NCBI GenBank assembly: GCA_040544425.1
Contig: JBEONO010000004.1
Location: 124,001-188,000 of the forward strand
Origin: Solimicrobium sp040544425
GTDB lineage: Bacteria > Pseudomonadota > Gammaproteobacteria > Burkholderiales > Burkholderiaceae_D
Reading direction: 5' to 3'
Length of the DNA stretch: 64,000 nucleotides
Below, piece after piece: positions 33,839 through 43,497 of the stretch; the first letter of the stretch is position 1, and every line of letters begins with the position of its first letter. The notes under the pieces were generated by a model. It was given only the letters and a program-made list of their open reading frames with translations. It was not told the DNA's origin and made no database searches. The translations under genes and the position numbers were made by a program.

Positions 33839-35056
33839 CTAACCCAGTTTGAATGCTCCGTCATCGTAAGCTTCACAATACATCCCCCAATCGGCTTCCA
33901 CCTGTCGCGCGCATTCCTGTGCCGCGCTGAGTAGTTTGGTTTTCCATTTGTGCTTTTGCCCGTATTCGATCAATTCGTCAGCGATCGCTGACCCGTTGCG
34001 TCCGGTGCTGCGCAAGTGTGCGCTGGCCACGATATGCCCGAGAGTGCTCATGGTCCGATGCAGGTCGTGGATGGAGTTGCGGTTGCGATCCAGATTGATA
34101 CGATCTTCAAGTGGTTGCAGCGCACGCAGGATGTAAGCTTTTCCGTCCATCTTGACTGCTGCCAAAAATGCCACCGACACCGACTGCATGCGATGCTCGA
34201 TTTCGACGACGCGATGAGCTTCACTGCCCCATCTCGGCTGGCGAATTTTGACACTGGCAGCCAGCGCAGAGGGCAGGACATTTTTCAGATCCAGCAAATA
34301 ATTGCCGTCCGGGGATCCCTTGCCTTTGACCAGAATAACGAATCGATCCAGGCCCAGGCTGCCGGTTCCGGCAATCCGTCGCGCGATATCCAGGACTTCG
34401 AAAAATTCCGGATTGGGGCGGGTGCTGGCGTAATCGTGGATCAATTTGGTGACCAGCGCTTTTTGATGATCGCTTGCGGCCAGCGCTTTCCTGCCATCGA
34501 TGGTAATCGTGCGATGTTTATTCTTGCCGCGGCCATGCACGGTGGTGCGCTTGTTTAAATAAGCGGGACGCTCGCGTTCGCGCAAATCGTTGAGCAACTG
34601 ATGAATGATGCCCGTTGATGTTTCCCGTTCCACCCAGGTCGCCTTGCCGCAGGCCAGTGCCTTGGCATACGCTTCGACCAGCGTTTCGCACAGTGCATGA
34701 GCGTCGTACTGACTGATCGACAGGCTGTCGGCGCCGACCAAAATGCTGGTAAGCAGGCGGACCAGTTCCATCGACAGCGGTGCCAGTGCCGCCTCGTCGA
34801 AATCGTTCATATCGAAATAGGCGAGACGATTATCGCCCTTGTAGCTGCCGAAGTTTTCCAGATGCAGATCGCCGCAGTTCCAGGTCAGCGGCGCGGACTT
34901 GAAAATCGAAGTCTTCGGCAGCCGCTCGTAAAACAAATGACAGGTGCCACGCAGGAAGACAAAGGGACTGCTGCGCATGGCACGATATTTCATTGTCAGG
35001 CGCTCGGGGTCGCGATTCTGATTGAACTCGGATAGGCATTGGACAACGTCGATCAT
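33839..35056 (-). CDS. DUF2252 family protein
   Basis: A 405-residue protein of the kinase-like DUF2252 family, function unknown. Visible family features are SSPFVFLRGTCHLFYE, WNCGDLHLENFGSYKG and the acidic FDMNDFDEA, which resembles the aminoglycoside-phosphotransferase-like active site (DxHxxN, then D). RFVILVKGKGSPDGNYLLDLK is further on. The ATG at 35056 follows AGGGA; an upstream in-frame start at 35098 lacks one. It is divergent from birA. Confidence 0.82.
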   Translation of the reverse strand: MIDVVQCLSEFNQNRDPERLTMKYRAMRSSPFVFLRGTCHLFYERLPKTSIFKSAPLTWNCGDLHLENFGSYKGDNRLAYFDMNDFDEAALAPLSMELVRLLTSILVGADSLSISQYDAHALCETLVEAYAKALACGKATWVERETSTGIIHQLLNDLRERERPAYLNKRTTVHGRGKNKHRTITIDGRKALAASDHQKALVTKLIHDYASTRPNPEFFEVLDIARRIAGTGSLGLDRFVILVKGKGSPDGNYLLDLKNVLPSALAASVKIRQPRWGSEAHRVVEIEHRMQSVSVAFLAAVKMDGKAYILRALQPLEDRINLDRNRNSIHDLHRTMSTLGHIVASAHLRSTGRNGSAIADELIEYGQKHKWKTKLLSAAQECARQVEADWGMYCEAYDDGAFKLG

Positions 35057-35177
35057 GGTGATTCCCTGGTAATTATTGGCTTCCCGGATTATATGCAATA
35101 TGTGTAGCCATGAATGAAATTAAAAGCTGCCAAAATGGCATGGCGCGGTATGGTCTTTCCGCACGCAGCACGCTACA

Positions 35178-35978
35178 ATGCCGCCCATGAAACCGCTCAC
35201 CACTGCATTGGATCCCAAAACAATTTCAAGCCATAGCCCAGGTCTGGCGCAGGTTTTGCTGCTGGAAATCGTGGCTGAGACCGGCTCGACCAATTCAGAT
35301 TTGCTGTCACGCTGTGCGACGCTGACCGGGCCACTGATGCTGGCCGCCGAAGTGCAAACCGCCGGACGCGGGCGAGCCGGGCGCAGCTGGTTGAGTGAAG
35401 CGGGCGCGTCGTTGACGTTTTCAGTGGCCTGGCCATTCAGTCAGGCGCCGCAAGCCTTGCTGGGTTTGCCGCTGGCAATCGGCGTGGCGCTGGCCCAGGC
35501 GCTCGGTGCGCTCGATATTGCGGTCGAGTTGAAGTGGCCTAATGATGTGCTCAAAAATGGCAAAAAACTGGCGGGTGTGCTGGTCGAAACCGCCACGCAC
35601 CACCAGCAGACCTGGGCCGTGATCGGCGTTGGACTCAATCTGTTGATGCCTGCAGAACTGGAACGCCAGATCGGCCATCCGGTTGCCGATGCCACCTGGC
35701 TGGCGCAAATGGACAGAAACAAAATTCTGGCTGTGTTGCTGGAGCATCTGGTGCGTAATTTGCAGATCTTTGCTGCATCCGGACTGGCATCGTTTGTCGA
35801 GCCCTGGAATGCACTGCATGCCTACGCCGGCCAGCGCGTGCAGATCCTCGATCAGGGCAAAATCCTGCAACAGGGGATTGCGCTGGGCGTCAATCAACAA
35901 GGCTGTTTGCTGTTGCAGGATGAGTCCGGGGTGATCAGTCCGGTCATGGTGGGCGATGTGTCATTGCGGATAGGATAA
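35178..35978 (+). CDS. birA: Biotin-[acetyl-CoA-carboxylase] ligase
   Basis: Activates biotin as biotinyl-AMP and attaches it to the carboxyl carrier protein. The catalytic domain is ETGSTNSDLL, then AEVQTAGRGRAGRSW (biotin/AMP loop) and VELKWPNDVLKNGKKLAGVLVE. The C-terminal SH3-like domain follows (about 215-265). There is no N-terminal DNA-binding domain, so it is the class I enzyme without repressor activity. ATG 35178 or 35187 may be used. The sequence TACAAT at 35174-35179 overlaps the first, which could make the second a leaderless start. It is followed by coaX after 3 bases. Confidence 0.93.
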   Translation: MPPMKPLTTALDPKTISSHSPGLAQVLLLEIVAETGSTNSDLLSRCATLTGPLMLAAEVQTAGRGRAGRSWLSEAGASLTFSVAWPFSQAPQALLGLPLAIGVALAQALGALDIAVELKWPNDVLKNGKKLAGVLVETATHHQQTWAVIGVGLNLLMPAELERQIGHPVADATWLAQMDRNKILAVLLEHLVRNLQIFAASGLASFVEPWNALHAYAGQRVQILDQGKILQQGIALGVNQQGCLLLQDESGVISPVMVGDVSLRIG

Positions 35979-35981
35979 ACA

Positions 35982-36734
35982 ATGTTGTTATTGATTGATG
36001 CCGGTAACACGCGAATCAAGTGGGCACTGGCCGATCCGTCTGCTCCGCTCGGCAGCTGGACGCACAGCGGAGTGATGAGCCACCAGGAATTTGCGCAACA
36101 GGCTGCACCGTGGGCTTCCCATGTGATCAATCGCGCCATTGTCTCGAATGTTGCAGGAACTGCCCTGCGTGAGCGGATTGCCGACGCATTGCGCGCTCAG
36201 GTTGAAGTGGAATGGTTTGCCTCGCAGCTCAGAGCAGCTGGCGTGCTCAATCATTATCGTGATCCGGAACAACTGGGCTGCGACCGGTTTGCCGCTGCAA
36301 TCGGTGCGCATGCCTTATACCCGAATCAGCATTTGATCATTGCCACCTGCGGCACCGCCACGACGGTCGACGCGGTCACTGCGCAAGGCGATTTTATCGG
36401 CGGCATGATTGTGCCCGGTCTGCAATTGATGGCCCGATCGCTGGCCAGCAACACGGCGCAATTACCGCATGTCGACAATCCATCGGCCGTGGCGCTGCGT
36501 TTTGCCAAACATACCGAGGACGCGATCATCAGTGGCTGTCTGGCTGCGCAGGTTGGGGCGATTGAATATGCGGCACATAATTTTACGACGCTTGGCAGCG
36601 TGCCAATTCTGGATGCACCGTTCTGTATTCTGTCAGGCGGTGCAGCACAATACATCACGCCGAATTTGCGCGTGTCGCATCGGCTGGTAGATAATCTGGT
36701 TTTAATCGGATTGCAGGCCTTCTCCTCATGTTGA
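35982..36734 (+). CDS. coaX: Type III pantothenate kinase
   Basis: The first step of coenzyme A synthesis, phosphorylating pantothenate; type III enzymes need a monovalent cation and are not feedback-inhibited by CoA. The ASKHA fold motif is LLIDAGNTRIKWAL at the start. The pantothenate/ATP regions are QLGCDRFAAAIGAH and TCGTATTVDAV, followed by GDFIGGMIVPGL. Its 250 residues are normal. It lies between birA and the SPOR gene, overlapping the latter by 7 bases. The same birA-coaX-SPOR order is usual in Burkholderiales. Confidence 0.95.
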   Translation: MLLLIDAGNTRIKWALADPSAPLGSWTHSGVMSHQEFAQQAAPWASHVINRAIVSNVAGTALRERIADALRAQVEVEWFASQLRAAGVLNHYRDPEQLGCDRFAAAIGAHALYPNQHLIIATCGTATTVDAVTAQGDFIGGMIVPGLQLMARSLASNTAQLPHVDNPSAVALRFAKHTEDAIISGCLAAQVGAIEYAAHNFTTLGSVPILDAPFCILSGGAAQYITPNLRVSHRLVDNLVLIGLQAFSSC

Positions 36735-37396
36735 AATTTTTCTTGTTCTGTTTGCTGATCGCCAATGCGCTGATGTTCGCGCTGTGGCAGGGTTATGTCG
36801 CCAATCCGGTGTTTGAGCCGCGTCAACCACAACGACTGCTGCAACAGCAAAACGCCGATCACCTGAAGCTGATATCGGTAGAGGAAGCGACGGCTGTGCC
36901 CAAGCCCGAAGTCAAGGAAGTCAAACCCGAGAGTTTTGCCTGCCTCGAATGGGGCACATTCCTGACGGCGGATATCGCTAAAGTGGAAGAAAAATTGAAG
37001 GTGCTGGCATTCGGCAACCGCCAATCGCGGCAGAACGCCCAGGAAGCGGCAACCAATATTGTGTTCATTCCACCACTGGGCAGCAAAGAGGCGGCTGACA
37101 AAAAAGCGCTGGAGCTGACCCATCTGGGTGTGCACGATTTTTACATCATTCAGGATCAATCGAATTTGCGCTGGGGGATTTCCCTTGGCGTATTCAAATC
37201 GGAAGAGGCTGCCAAACAGTTATTGGCGAATCTGACCGCCAAAGGTGTGCACAGCGCCAGGCTTGGCTTGCATACGGCTGAGACCAACCGTGTTAACTTC
37301 GTTTTCAAAAATGTGACAGGCGCTGAGCGGTCCGATCTGGATAATCTGAAAGCGGATTTCCCTGCGCAGGATCTGCATGTGTGCAAAGCCGGTTGA
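36728..37396 (+). CDS. SPOR-domain membrane protein
   Basis: A 222-residue protein with an N-terminal transmembrane anchor (about residues 2-20) and a periplasmic linker. A C-terminal SPOR-like domain covers about 135-205 (HDFYIIQDQSNLRWGISLGVFKSEEAAKQLLANL, seen as segments), which in other proteins binds denuded septal peptidoglycan. An earlier SPOR-like part surrounds the CLEWGTF segment. It overlaps coaX and is probably in the birA-coaX operon. A cell-division or envelope role is inferred. Confidence 0.78.
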   Translation: MLKFFLFCLLIANALMFALWQGYVANPVFEPRQPQRLLQQQNADHLKLISVEEATAVPKPEVKEVKPESFACLEWGTFLTADIAKVEEKLKVLAFGNRQSRQNAQEAATNIVFIPPLGSKEAADKKALELTHLGVHDFYIIQDQSNLRWGISLGVFKSEEAAKQLLANLTAKGVHSARLGLHTAETNRVNFVFKNVTGAERSDLDNLKADFPAQDLHVCKAG

Positions 37397-37576
37397 GTAA
37401 TACAGATTGCAAAAACACAAAATACCCTGGGTATTGTTAATGGTTCGACATCTGAGCCGGATTCTTTTTTGATTGTGGCGCTCAATTCATAGCTGCCCGC
37501 AGAGTTTTTAAGGATAATTGTGGCCAATTGTCGGTTCACGAGACTGCCATGCCACAACAATCACAAGGAGACCCCC

Positions 37577-39070
37577 GTGCCAGCCATGAAAGAAAAATTA
37601 TCCCAGGTTCCTGCCGGTGCAGCCGCGCTGTTTTTTATTCAGATATTTTCGACCCTCGGTTATGCCGTGCTGTACTCATCCCTGGTGTTGTACGCGACCA
37701 AGCATTTGCATTTTTCCGCAGCCAAGGCCGCAGCCGCCATGGGCGTGTTTGGGGCATTCAACTACGGCCTGCATTTGTTCGGTGGTTATCTCGGCGGACG
37801 TTTTCTGAGTAACCGCAATCTGTTTGTCGGCGGGATGGCCTTGCAGGTATTTGGCTGCGCCCTGATTTCGATGGGCAGCATTGAACTTTTCTACTGGGGG
37901 CTGGCGCTGTTTTTAACCGGCAGCGGCCTCAATGTCACGTGCATCAACATGATGTTGACCCAGCGCTTCAAGCCCGAAGATATCCGCCGTGAAGGCGCTT
38001 TCCTGTGGAATTACGCCGGCATGAATATCGGATTTTTTATCGGATTCACCGCGGCTGGTTATTATCAATTAACCGAAGCCTATGCGGCCCTGTTTATCTT
38101 TGCGACGATTGGAAACTTTCTGGCGATTGTCCTGGCGGCCGTCAATTGGCGCTCCCTGGTTGATCTGAACACGCCACTGCTTAATTCAAATCCGGTTGAT
38201 TATAAAAAGCGCTTTGTTGGTGGCATGCTGATTCTGCTTGGCCTGGTGCCGGTGGTCTGGTATTTGCTGCAGTCGGACTGGACTGAAAATCTCATCAAGG
38301 TAATCTGCCTGCTGGTTGCCTTGACCCTGATCTATCTCACCATCATTCACAAAGATCCGCGCGAAAAAAATAATATGCGGGCGTATTTGATTCTCACCGT
38401 TGCCTCGCTGGTATTCTGGTCGCTGTATCAGATGGCACCAAACGGCCTGCAGTTATTTGCCGTCAACAATGTTGATCTGGTGGTCTGGGGCATGCAGGTG
38501 GCACCGCAGTGGATACAGAATATCAATACAGCCGTGATTGTTTTCGGTGGACCTTTGATATCGGCCTTGTTCGTCCATTTGCGCAATAAGGGTTGGCAGA
38601 TCGACGTACCTAAACAATTTGCCGCTTCCCTGATTTTGATGGGCCTCGGATTTCTGGCGCTGCCAGCAGGCATCCTGTTTGCCAATGCCAAAGGATTGTC
38701 GCCATTTTTCTGGCTGTTTTTGAGCTACGTTTTGCAAAGCCTCGGCGAGCTGTTAATTATGCCGGTCGGTTACGCCATGATCGGACGCATGGCGCCGAAG
38801 CAGTATCAAGGGATTATGATGGGCAGCTGGATGTTGGTGGTTGGACTGGCATCGCTGTTTGCAGGGGATTTTTCCGGCATGATTCCCGAGCCAACGGAAG
38901 GCTCGGCACTGTCCACGAACGGCGCGTATTCGCAGCTGTTCTCGATATTGGGATGGAGTACCGTTGGGGTGGGTGTGGTGCTGGTTTTGCTGAATCCGTA
39001 TCTGCGCCGGTTAATCAAGGATAAGGAACAACCTGAAGAACAGGTTTTGGCGCAGCCTGAAACGATTTAG
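37577..39070 (+). CDS. POT/PTR2-family peptide:proton symporter (MFS)
   Basis: An inner-membrane transporter of about 497 residues with 12-14 predicted helices. The N-terminal LSQVPAGAAALFFIQIFSTLGYAVLYSSLVLY and the helix containing FSLYQMAP-like SLYQMAPNGLQLF match oligopeptide:H+ symporters of the DtpA/DtpT group (motifs given as segments). The GTG at 37577 is chosen because AAGGAG lies 6 bases upstream; ATG 37586 is possible, and an upstream frame to 37520 has no site. It is likely a single-gene unit ended by the terminator at 39075. Confidence 0.85.
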   Translation: MPAMKEKLSQVPAGAAALFFIQIFSTLGYAVLYSSLVLYATKHLHFSAAKAAAAMGVFGAFNYGLHLFGGYLGGRFLSNRNLFVGGMALQVFGCALISMGSIELFYWGLALFLTGSGLNVTCINMMLTQRFKPEDIRREGAFLWNYAGMNIGFFIGFTAAGYYQLTEAYAALFIFATIGNFLAIVLAAVNWRSLVDLNTPLLNSNPVDYKKRFVGGMLILLGLVPVVWYLLQSDWTENLIKVICLLVALTLIYLTIIHKDPREKNNMRAYLILTVASLVFWSLYQMAPNGLQLFAVNNVDLVVWGMQVAPQWIQNINTAVIVFGGPLISALFVHLRNKGWQIDVPKQFAASLILMGLGFLALPAGILFANAKGLSPFFWLFLSYVLQSLGELLIMPVGYAMIGRMAPKQYQGIMMGSWMLVVGLASLFAGDFSGMIPEPTEGSALSTNGAYSQLFSILGWSTVGVGVVLVLLNPYLRRLIKDKEQPEEQVLAQPETI

Positions 39071-39074
39071 AGAT

Positions 39075-39107
39075 TAAAAAACGCCAGATATCTCTGGCGT
39101 TTTTTTT
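39075..39107. terminator. Bidirectional terminator between the peptide transporter and ccsB
   Basis: An 8-bp stem ACGCCAGA/TCTGGCGT (39081-39088, 39093-39100) is flanked by A6 and T7 runs. The arrangement can end both convergent transcripts. Confidence 0.88.
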
Positions 39108-39111
39108 CAGA

Positions 39112-40254
39112 TCAGAGTTTGCCGTAAGAATGCAGACCGGATAAAAACATATTCACGCCGAGGAAGGCAAAGGTCGTCACGACCAGCCCGATTACTGCCC
39201 ACCACGCGGCAACCTGTCCGCGCAAGCCCTTCATTAATCGCATATGCAACCAGGCCGCGTAATTGAGCCAGACGATCAGCGCCCAGGTTTCCTTGGGATC
39301 CCAGGACCAGTAGCCGCCCCAGGCATCGGCGGCCCACAAGGCGCCCAGGATTGTCGCAATGGTGAAGAAGGCGAAACCGACCGTGATGGCCTTGTACATC
39401 ACGTCATCCAGCACTTCCAGTGAAGGCAGGCGGTCCGCGAAAATCCCCTTTGATTTCAGCAGATAAGCCACGCCAACCATGGCCGATAAGGAGAAGGTGC
39501 CGTAGCCGATAAAATTGGCTGGAACGTGAATTTTCATCCACCAGCTTTGCAGCGCCGGTACCAGTGGCTGAATTTCTGCGGCATCGCGCTTGACCGTGTA
39601 CCAGAGCAAAAATCCCACCGCAGCGGAAATGACCAGCATCACGAACGGTCCCATCTGTCTGGTTTTGTATTGCTGTTCGTAATACAGATAGAACAGTGCG
39701 GTAATCATCGAAAATAAAATAAACACTTCGTACAGATTCGATACCGGAATATGCCCGATATCAGCACCGATCAGGTAGGACTCGTACCAGCGTACCAGCA
39801 TGCCGGTAAAGCCCATCACCACCGCAGCCCAGCACAGCAGTGTACCTATCGTGTAACCGGTTGCCGATCGGCCCAGCAGTCCGCCCCAGTAAAACAGGGT
39901 CGACAGGAAAAACAAAAAGCTCATCCAGAGAATGGCTGATTGCGAGGACAGTAAATATTTCAGCAGGAATTTGCTGCTGGCTGAATCCAGAACGCCGCCA
40001 TATTGGCTGATTGCGCACCAGCTGAACAACGCCAGCAGCAGCACCAGAATGCGCAAGGCTTTCCAGTTCCAGCCTAGCAGGGCAAAGGTCGGCGCGGCCA
40101 GCACCAGCACCACCTGCTCGTAGTAATCCATGTGGGCGCTGAATTTGATCAAGGCCACGCAGGACGCCATTGCCAGGCACACGGCATACAGCCAGTCCCA
40201 AGCGTTTAGGCGTTTGAAAAAACCTTGATAGGTCTGCTGTTGTGTGAGTTCCAT
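39112..40254 (-). CDS. ccsB: Cytochrome c biogenesis protein CcsB/ResC (CcsA-type, system II)
   Basis: A polytopic membrane protein of 380 residues, the haem-handling half of the system II cytochrome c synthetase. About eight transmembrane helices are visible. The tryptophan-rich WGGYWSWDPKETWALIVWL motif and surrounding histidines are the haem-binding signature of the CcmC/CcmF/CcsA superfamily. The ATG at 40254 has GGAG upstream. It follows resB by 12 bases, and the two proteins act as one complex. Confidence 0.92.
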   Translation of the reverse strand: MELTQQQTYQGFFKRLNAWDWLYAVCLAMASCVALIKFSAHMDYYEQVVLVLAAPTFALLGWNWKALRILVLLLALFSWCAISQYGGVLDSASSKFLLKYLLSSQSAILWMSFLFFLSTLFYWGGLLGRSATGYTIGTLLCWAAVVMGFTGMLVRWYESYLIGADIGHIPVSNLYEVFILFSMITALFYLYYEQQYKTRQMGPFVMLVISAAVGFLLWYTVKRDAAEIQPLVPALQSWWMKIHVPANFIGYGTFSLSAMVGVAYLLKSKGIFADRLPSLEVLDDVMYKAITVGFAFFTIATILGALWAADAWGGYWSWDPKETWALIVWLNYAAWLHMRLMKGLRGQVAAWWAVIGLVVTTFAFLGVNMFLSGLHSYGKL

Positions 40255-40266
40255 TTTCTTCTCCAA

Positions 40267-42369
40267 TTATTCAGACTCAGTCAGTGCGACTTTTAACTGC
40301 ACGAATTCTTTATCGAAATCCATGGTCTTGCGTTGCGTGCTCATCGCGAAGATGGCGCGGGTGGATTCAGGATGCGGCTTGATCCAGATCCAGACGCGTC
40401 GCTCGCGTATATAAAACATCGAAAAAATTCCGAGTACCAAAAACAGGCAGCCAAGATAGACCACTTTCTTGCCGGGCGACCTGGTGACCTGCAACACGCT
40501 GGCTTTGATTTGATCGTACGAGCTTAACTGCAGGTACACCGGCGCATTGTAAAAGAATGCATCGGAAACGGCATTGCTGGCCAGTTGCAGAAAGTGTGCA
40601 TGCTTTTCGTCGATCTCGAGCGCAGGCAAGCCATCTTTTTGTCGGGCTACCTGCCACAGGTCCCACAGGCTGCCATTCAGAATTTTTGTGAATACATCGA
40701 CGGCACGTTCCTGTTCCTTTTCGGGAATCTTGCTGAGAAACGCCGAGACCGCAACGTAACCGGCAGCCTTGTCGTCACCGGCGAAAATCAGCAGCGCTTT
40801 TTCCGCCGAGGCCTGTAACTGAGCGCGTAACGGCCGCCCCTCGGCGTTATCCGGCAGAGCAGTGTTGGCATAGTCTGCTGCGGCCTTGGTGCGCATTTCG
40901 GGATTTTGCAGAGCGGCACGCAGGAGCATCCACTCCTGCACTGAATCGTTGTCGTCGGCCGGAATCCGCAGATAGTGGAATTGATCGGACGGATTGTCGC
41001 GCACACCCGCCAAAAATACCCGGTCTTCGTCGATCTGGATCGGCTGCATATAGTTATTGAACTCGCGCGCCTGGCCGGTTTTATCGCGCAGCTTGTATTG
41101 CACCGAAGCGCCGACATTGTGCAGATCCTTGGTCGTGCTGCCTTTGGCGGCCGAACCGGAATGCTGGTTCAAACCCTGTGCGAACTGCTCGCTCAGGCTG
41201 GCCGATTTTTGCACTGAACGCACATCCTTGTCGCCAGCTTGCATATTCTCGACATTGAATGGACGAAAGCCGGTCCATTCAATCGTGTACGCGTCGCCAT
41301 CCAGTGGCGTGCTGCCGCCAACTTCGCCTTTAATGTCATGCGCGGCAGTTGCCGTACCGGTCATGGGATAGGCGGTCAGCTGCAATTTGCTGCCACCATC
41401 TTCGAAACTGGATTGATAGACCGAGACACCCTTGTAGATCAGTGGTTCATTGACCTTGATCGTGGCCGGAAAAATCTTGCCGGTCTGATGATCCTGCACT
41501 TCCACCTCGCTGGCAAACAGCTTGGGCATGCCGGTCGAATAAAAATCGATGATGAATCTTTTTAAATGAATCGAAAACGGCAGGTCCTGAATAAACACAC
41601 CGTTGGCTTCCTGAATAATGGTGGTGTCGCTGCTTTGGCCCTCGGGGATCATGGTGTTGCCGCGGAATGTGGGGGTGTTGACACTGAGCCGGTGTTGCTC
41701 GGCAATCTGGCTGATCAAGCCATTGCCGTCGAACGGCACTTTGCCCATAAACCATTGCTGAAATTTGATAGCCAGATCCGAATCGAGCAGGCCGCCAATC
41801 AGAATAATCACAATCGCACTGTGCGCAAAGATATAGCCCAGTTTATTTGCCGCCCCTTTTTTTGCGCTGACCAAGGTGGCCGAGGGTTTCTCGATTACTT
41901 TGATTTTGTAGCCGCGCTGTGCCAGCTGATTGGTTAATTTTTCTGTCAGCGCTGCGGGTGCCAGTTTGCTTTCCCACATGGCTTTGTGCTGAAAATTCTG
42001 CAGCGATTGCTCGCGCACGTTTTCGCGCCAGGACAGCATGTCCTTGACCATTTTCGGTGCATTGCGAATCAGGCACAGGGTCGTGGAGGTCACCAGCACG
42101 GTCATGATCAGCAGGAACCACCAGCTGGTGTAGATCGCATAGAGGCTCAGATCGCGAAATACTTCGAACCAGAATGGTCCAAACTGATTCACGTAGTTTG
42201 GCATCGGCTCATTTTGTTTCAGCACGGTGCCGATGACCGATGCGATGGCGATCAGGCTGAGCAGACTGATTGCAAACCGCATCGACGCCAACAGCTCAAG
42301 AAAATCGTTGAAATAACGCGGGCCGGTCTGGCTCGCTGTGGATTGTTCCGAGGGTAATTCTGTGTTCAT
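40267..42369 (-). CDS. resB: Cytochrome c biogenesis protein ResB (Ccs1)
   Basis: The partner of CcsB in haem ligation to apocytochrome c. A 700-residue protein with three N-terminal transmembrane helices (about 30-50, 80-105, 175-200), a large periplasmic domain and a last helix near 630-650 (VVYLGCLFLVLGIFSMFYI). The opening LASMRFAISLLSLIAIASVIGT and the phrase YKGVSVYQSSFEDGG are family hallmarks. It is downstream of a c4-type cytochrome, a natural client. Confidence 0.92.
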   Translation of the reverse strand: MNTELPSEQSTASQTGPRYFNDFLELLASMRFAISLLSLIAIASVIGTVLKQNEPMPNYVNQFGPFWFEVFRDLSLYAIYTSWWFLLIMTVLVTSTTLCLIRNAPKMVKDMLSWRENVREQSLQNFQHKAMWESKLAPAALTEKLTNQLAQRGYKIKVIEKPSATLVSAKKGAANKLGYIFAHSAIVIILIGGLLDSDLAIKFQQWFMGKVPFDGNGLISQIAEQHRLSVNTPTFRGNTMIPEGQSSDTTIIQEANGVFIQDLPFSIHLKRFIIDFYSTGMPKLFASEVEVQDHQTGKIFPATIKVNEPLIYKGVSVYQSSFEDGGSKLQLTAYPMTGTATAAHDIKGEVGGSTPLDGDAYTIEWTGFRPFNVENMQAGDKDVRSVQKSASLSEQFAQGLNQHSGSAAKGSTTKDLHNVGASVQYKLRDKTGQAREFNNYMQPIQIDEDRVFLAGVRDNPSDQFHYLRIPADDNDSVQEWMLLRAALQNPEMRTKAAADYANTALPDNAEGRPLRAQLQASAEKALLIFAGDDKAAGYVAVSAFLSKIPEKEQERAVDVFTKILNGSLWDLWQVARQKDGLPALEIDEKHAHFLQLASNAVSDAFFYNAPVYLQLSSYDQIKASVLQVTRSPGKKVVYLGCLFLVLGIFSMFYIRERRVWIWIKPHPESTRAIFAMSTQRKTMDFDKEFVQLKVALTESE

Positions 42370-42385
42370 GGCAGCTTAAAAATAA

Positions 42386-42410
42386 AAAAGGGCAGCTAAC
42401 GCCACCCCTT
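42386..42410 (-). terminator. Probable terminator after the c4-type cytochrome gene
   Basis: On the minus strand, AAGGGGTGGC GTTA GCTGCCCTT can form an interrupted stem, followed by TTTTTTATTTTT. It lies 28 bases after the cytochrome stop and before resB. Confidence 0.45.
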
Positions 42411-42437
42411 GTTCTTGCTTGAAGGCGATCAAAGCAC

Positions 42438-43094
42438 TTACTTCAGTCCAGCTACGTAGTCGGCAACGGCTTTCATTTCTTCATCCGACATGCGTGCGGC
42501 GATGGCCGTCATCTGCGCGCTGTTCGAACGTGCGCCGGTGCGGAAATTGGTCAACTGGGCGACCACGTAATCCTGATGCTGTCCAGCCAGGCGCGGGTAC
42601 TGCGCTGGGATGCCTGCACCATTCGGACCATGACAGCCAGCGCAGGAAGCCACGTTAATTGAGGCGATACCGCCGCGGTAGATTTTTTTGCCCATTTCAA
42701 CCAGGTCTTTGTTTTTTGCAGAGCCAGGTTTAACGGTTTGTTCAGACAGGTACGCGGCAACGTTCTTCATGTCGTCGGCGTTCATGGACTTGGCCATGGT
42801 CGTCATCACGGCGTTATTGCGAGTCGGGCCGGTAAAGTTTTCCAATTGCTTGGACAGATAGGCAGCGTGCTGACCGGCCAGTTTTGGATTTTGCGAAATC
42901 GTGGAATTGCCGGCATCGCCGTGGCAGGAAATGCAGGCCACAATGTTTCGGGACGCATCACCGTTGGTATAGAGTGCGCCGCCTTTTACCGGATCAGGTT
43001 TTGCAGCAGTGGTCTTTTCTTCAGCAGCGTATGCCAGAGTGGACATGGCCAACATGGCAACGAATAATGTTTTCAGAAAAGATTTTTGGTTCAT
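42438..43094 (-). CDS. Dihaem c4-type cytochrome
   Basis: A periplasmic electron carrier of 218 residues with a signal peptide (residues 1-23, ending AYAAEE) and two class I cytochrome c domains. The haem-binding motifs are CISCHG and CAGCHG, each with a downstream Met axial-ligand candidate (NAVMTTMAKSMN; SAQMTAIAARMS). Such c4 proteins donate electrons to terminal oxidases. The ATG at 43094 follows AAGGTG. Its neighbours resB-ccsB mature c-type cytochromes. It is divergent from engB. Confidence 0.9.
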   Translation of the reverse strand: MNQKSFLKTLFVAMLAMSTLAYAAEEKTTAAKPDPVKGGALYTNGDASRNIVACISCHGDAGNSTISQNPKLAGQHAAYLSKQLENFTGPTRNNAVMTTMAKSMNADDMKNVAAYLSEQTVKPGSAKNKDLVEMGKKIYRGGIASINVASCAGCHGPNGAGIPAQYPRLAGQHQDYVVAQLTNFRTGARSNSAQMTAIAARMSDEEMKAVADYVAGLK

Positions 43095-43497
43095 GCACGC
43101 ACCTTGAAGACGGAATAACAACGAAGTTTAAGATAATGCCGATCAATTGTTCCGATTAATCTTAGCTTACGGAAAACTTGGCACAAGGAAACAACATTCA
43201 ATAGCCCGTTATTGTACAATAGCTTCCTTTCCTTTTTGTTGCATTTTTCGGTTCAATTTATCCTTGATTCCTTTGTTGGACAGCGTTGAGTGTGCAGTTT
43301 ACCGACTCTATGGCAAGGCGAGAGGAGGCGGCAGACATTATCTGCAACGACGAGCAACGCTGCCAGAGAGCCGGGAAACTGTGCAATCGACGCTGTAGCG
43401 CTCTTACCCAACTGAAGAATTGCTGAAAGGTGAATTTATTGAATATTTTCATCCGCTTATTAATACCGGTGAGCGGTCAACAAAGGAATCAAGGATT
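43095..43497. other. Divergent intergenic region between the c4 cytochrome and engB
   Basis: About 400 bases with promoters expected for both directions. TACAAT at 43215-43220 is a candidate -10 for engB but without a good -35. A frame at 43147-43398 encodes a low-complexity basic peptide without a ribosome-binding site and is judged non-coding. Confidence 0.4.

Noticed and set aside
43147..43398. 83-codon frame upstream of engB
   Set aside because: Basic, low-complexity translation without a ribosome-binding site or resemblance to a family; more likely leader/promoter DNA.
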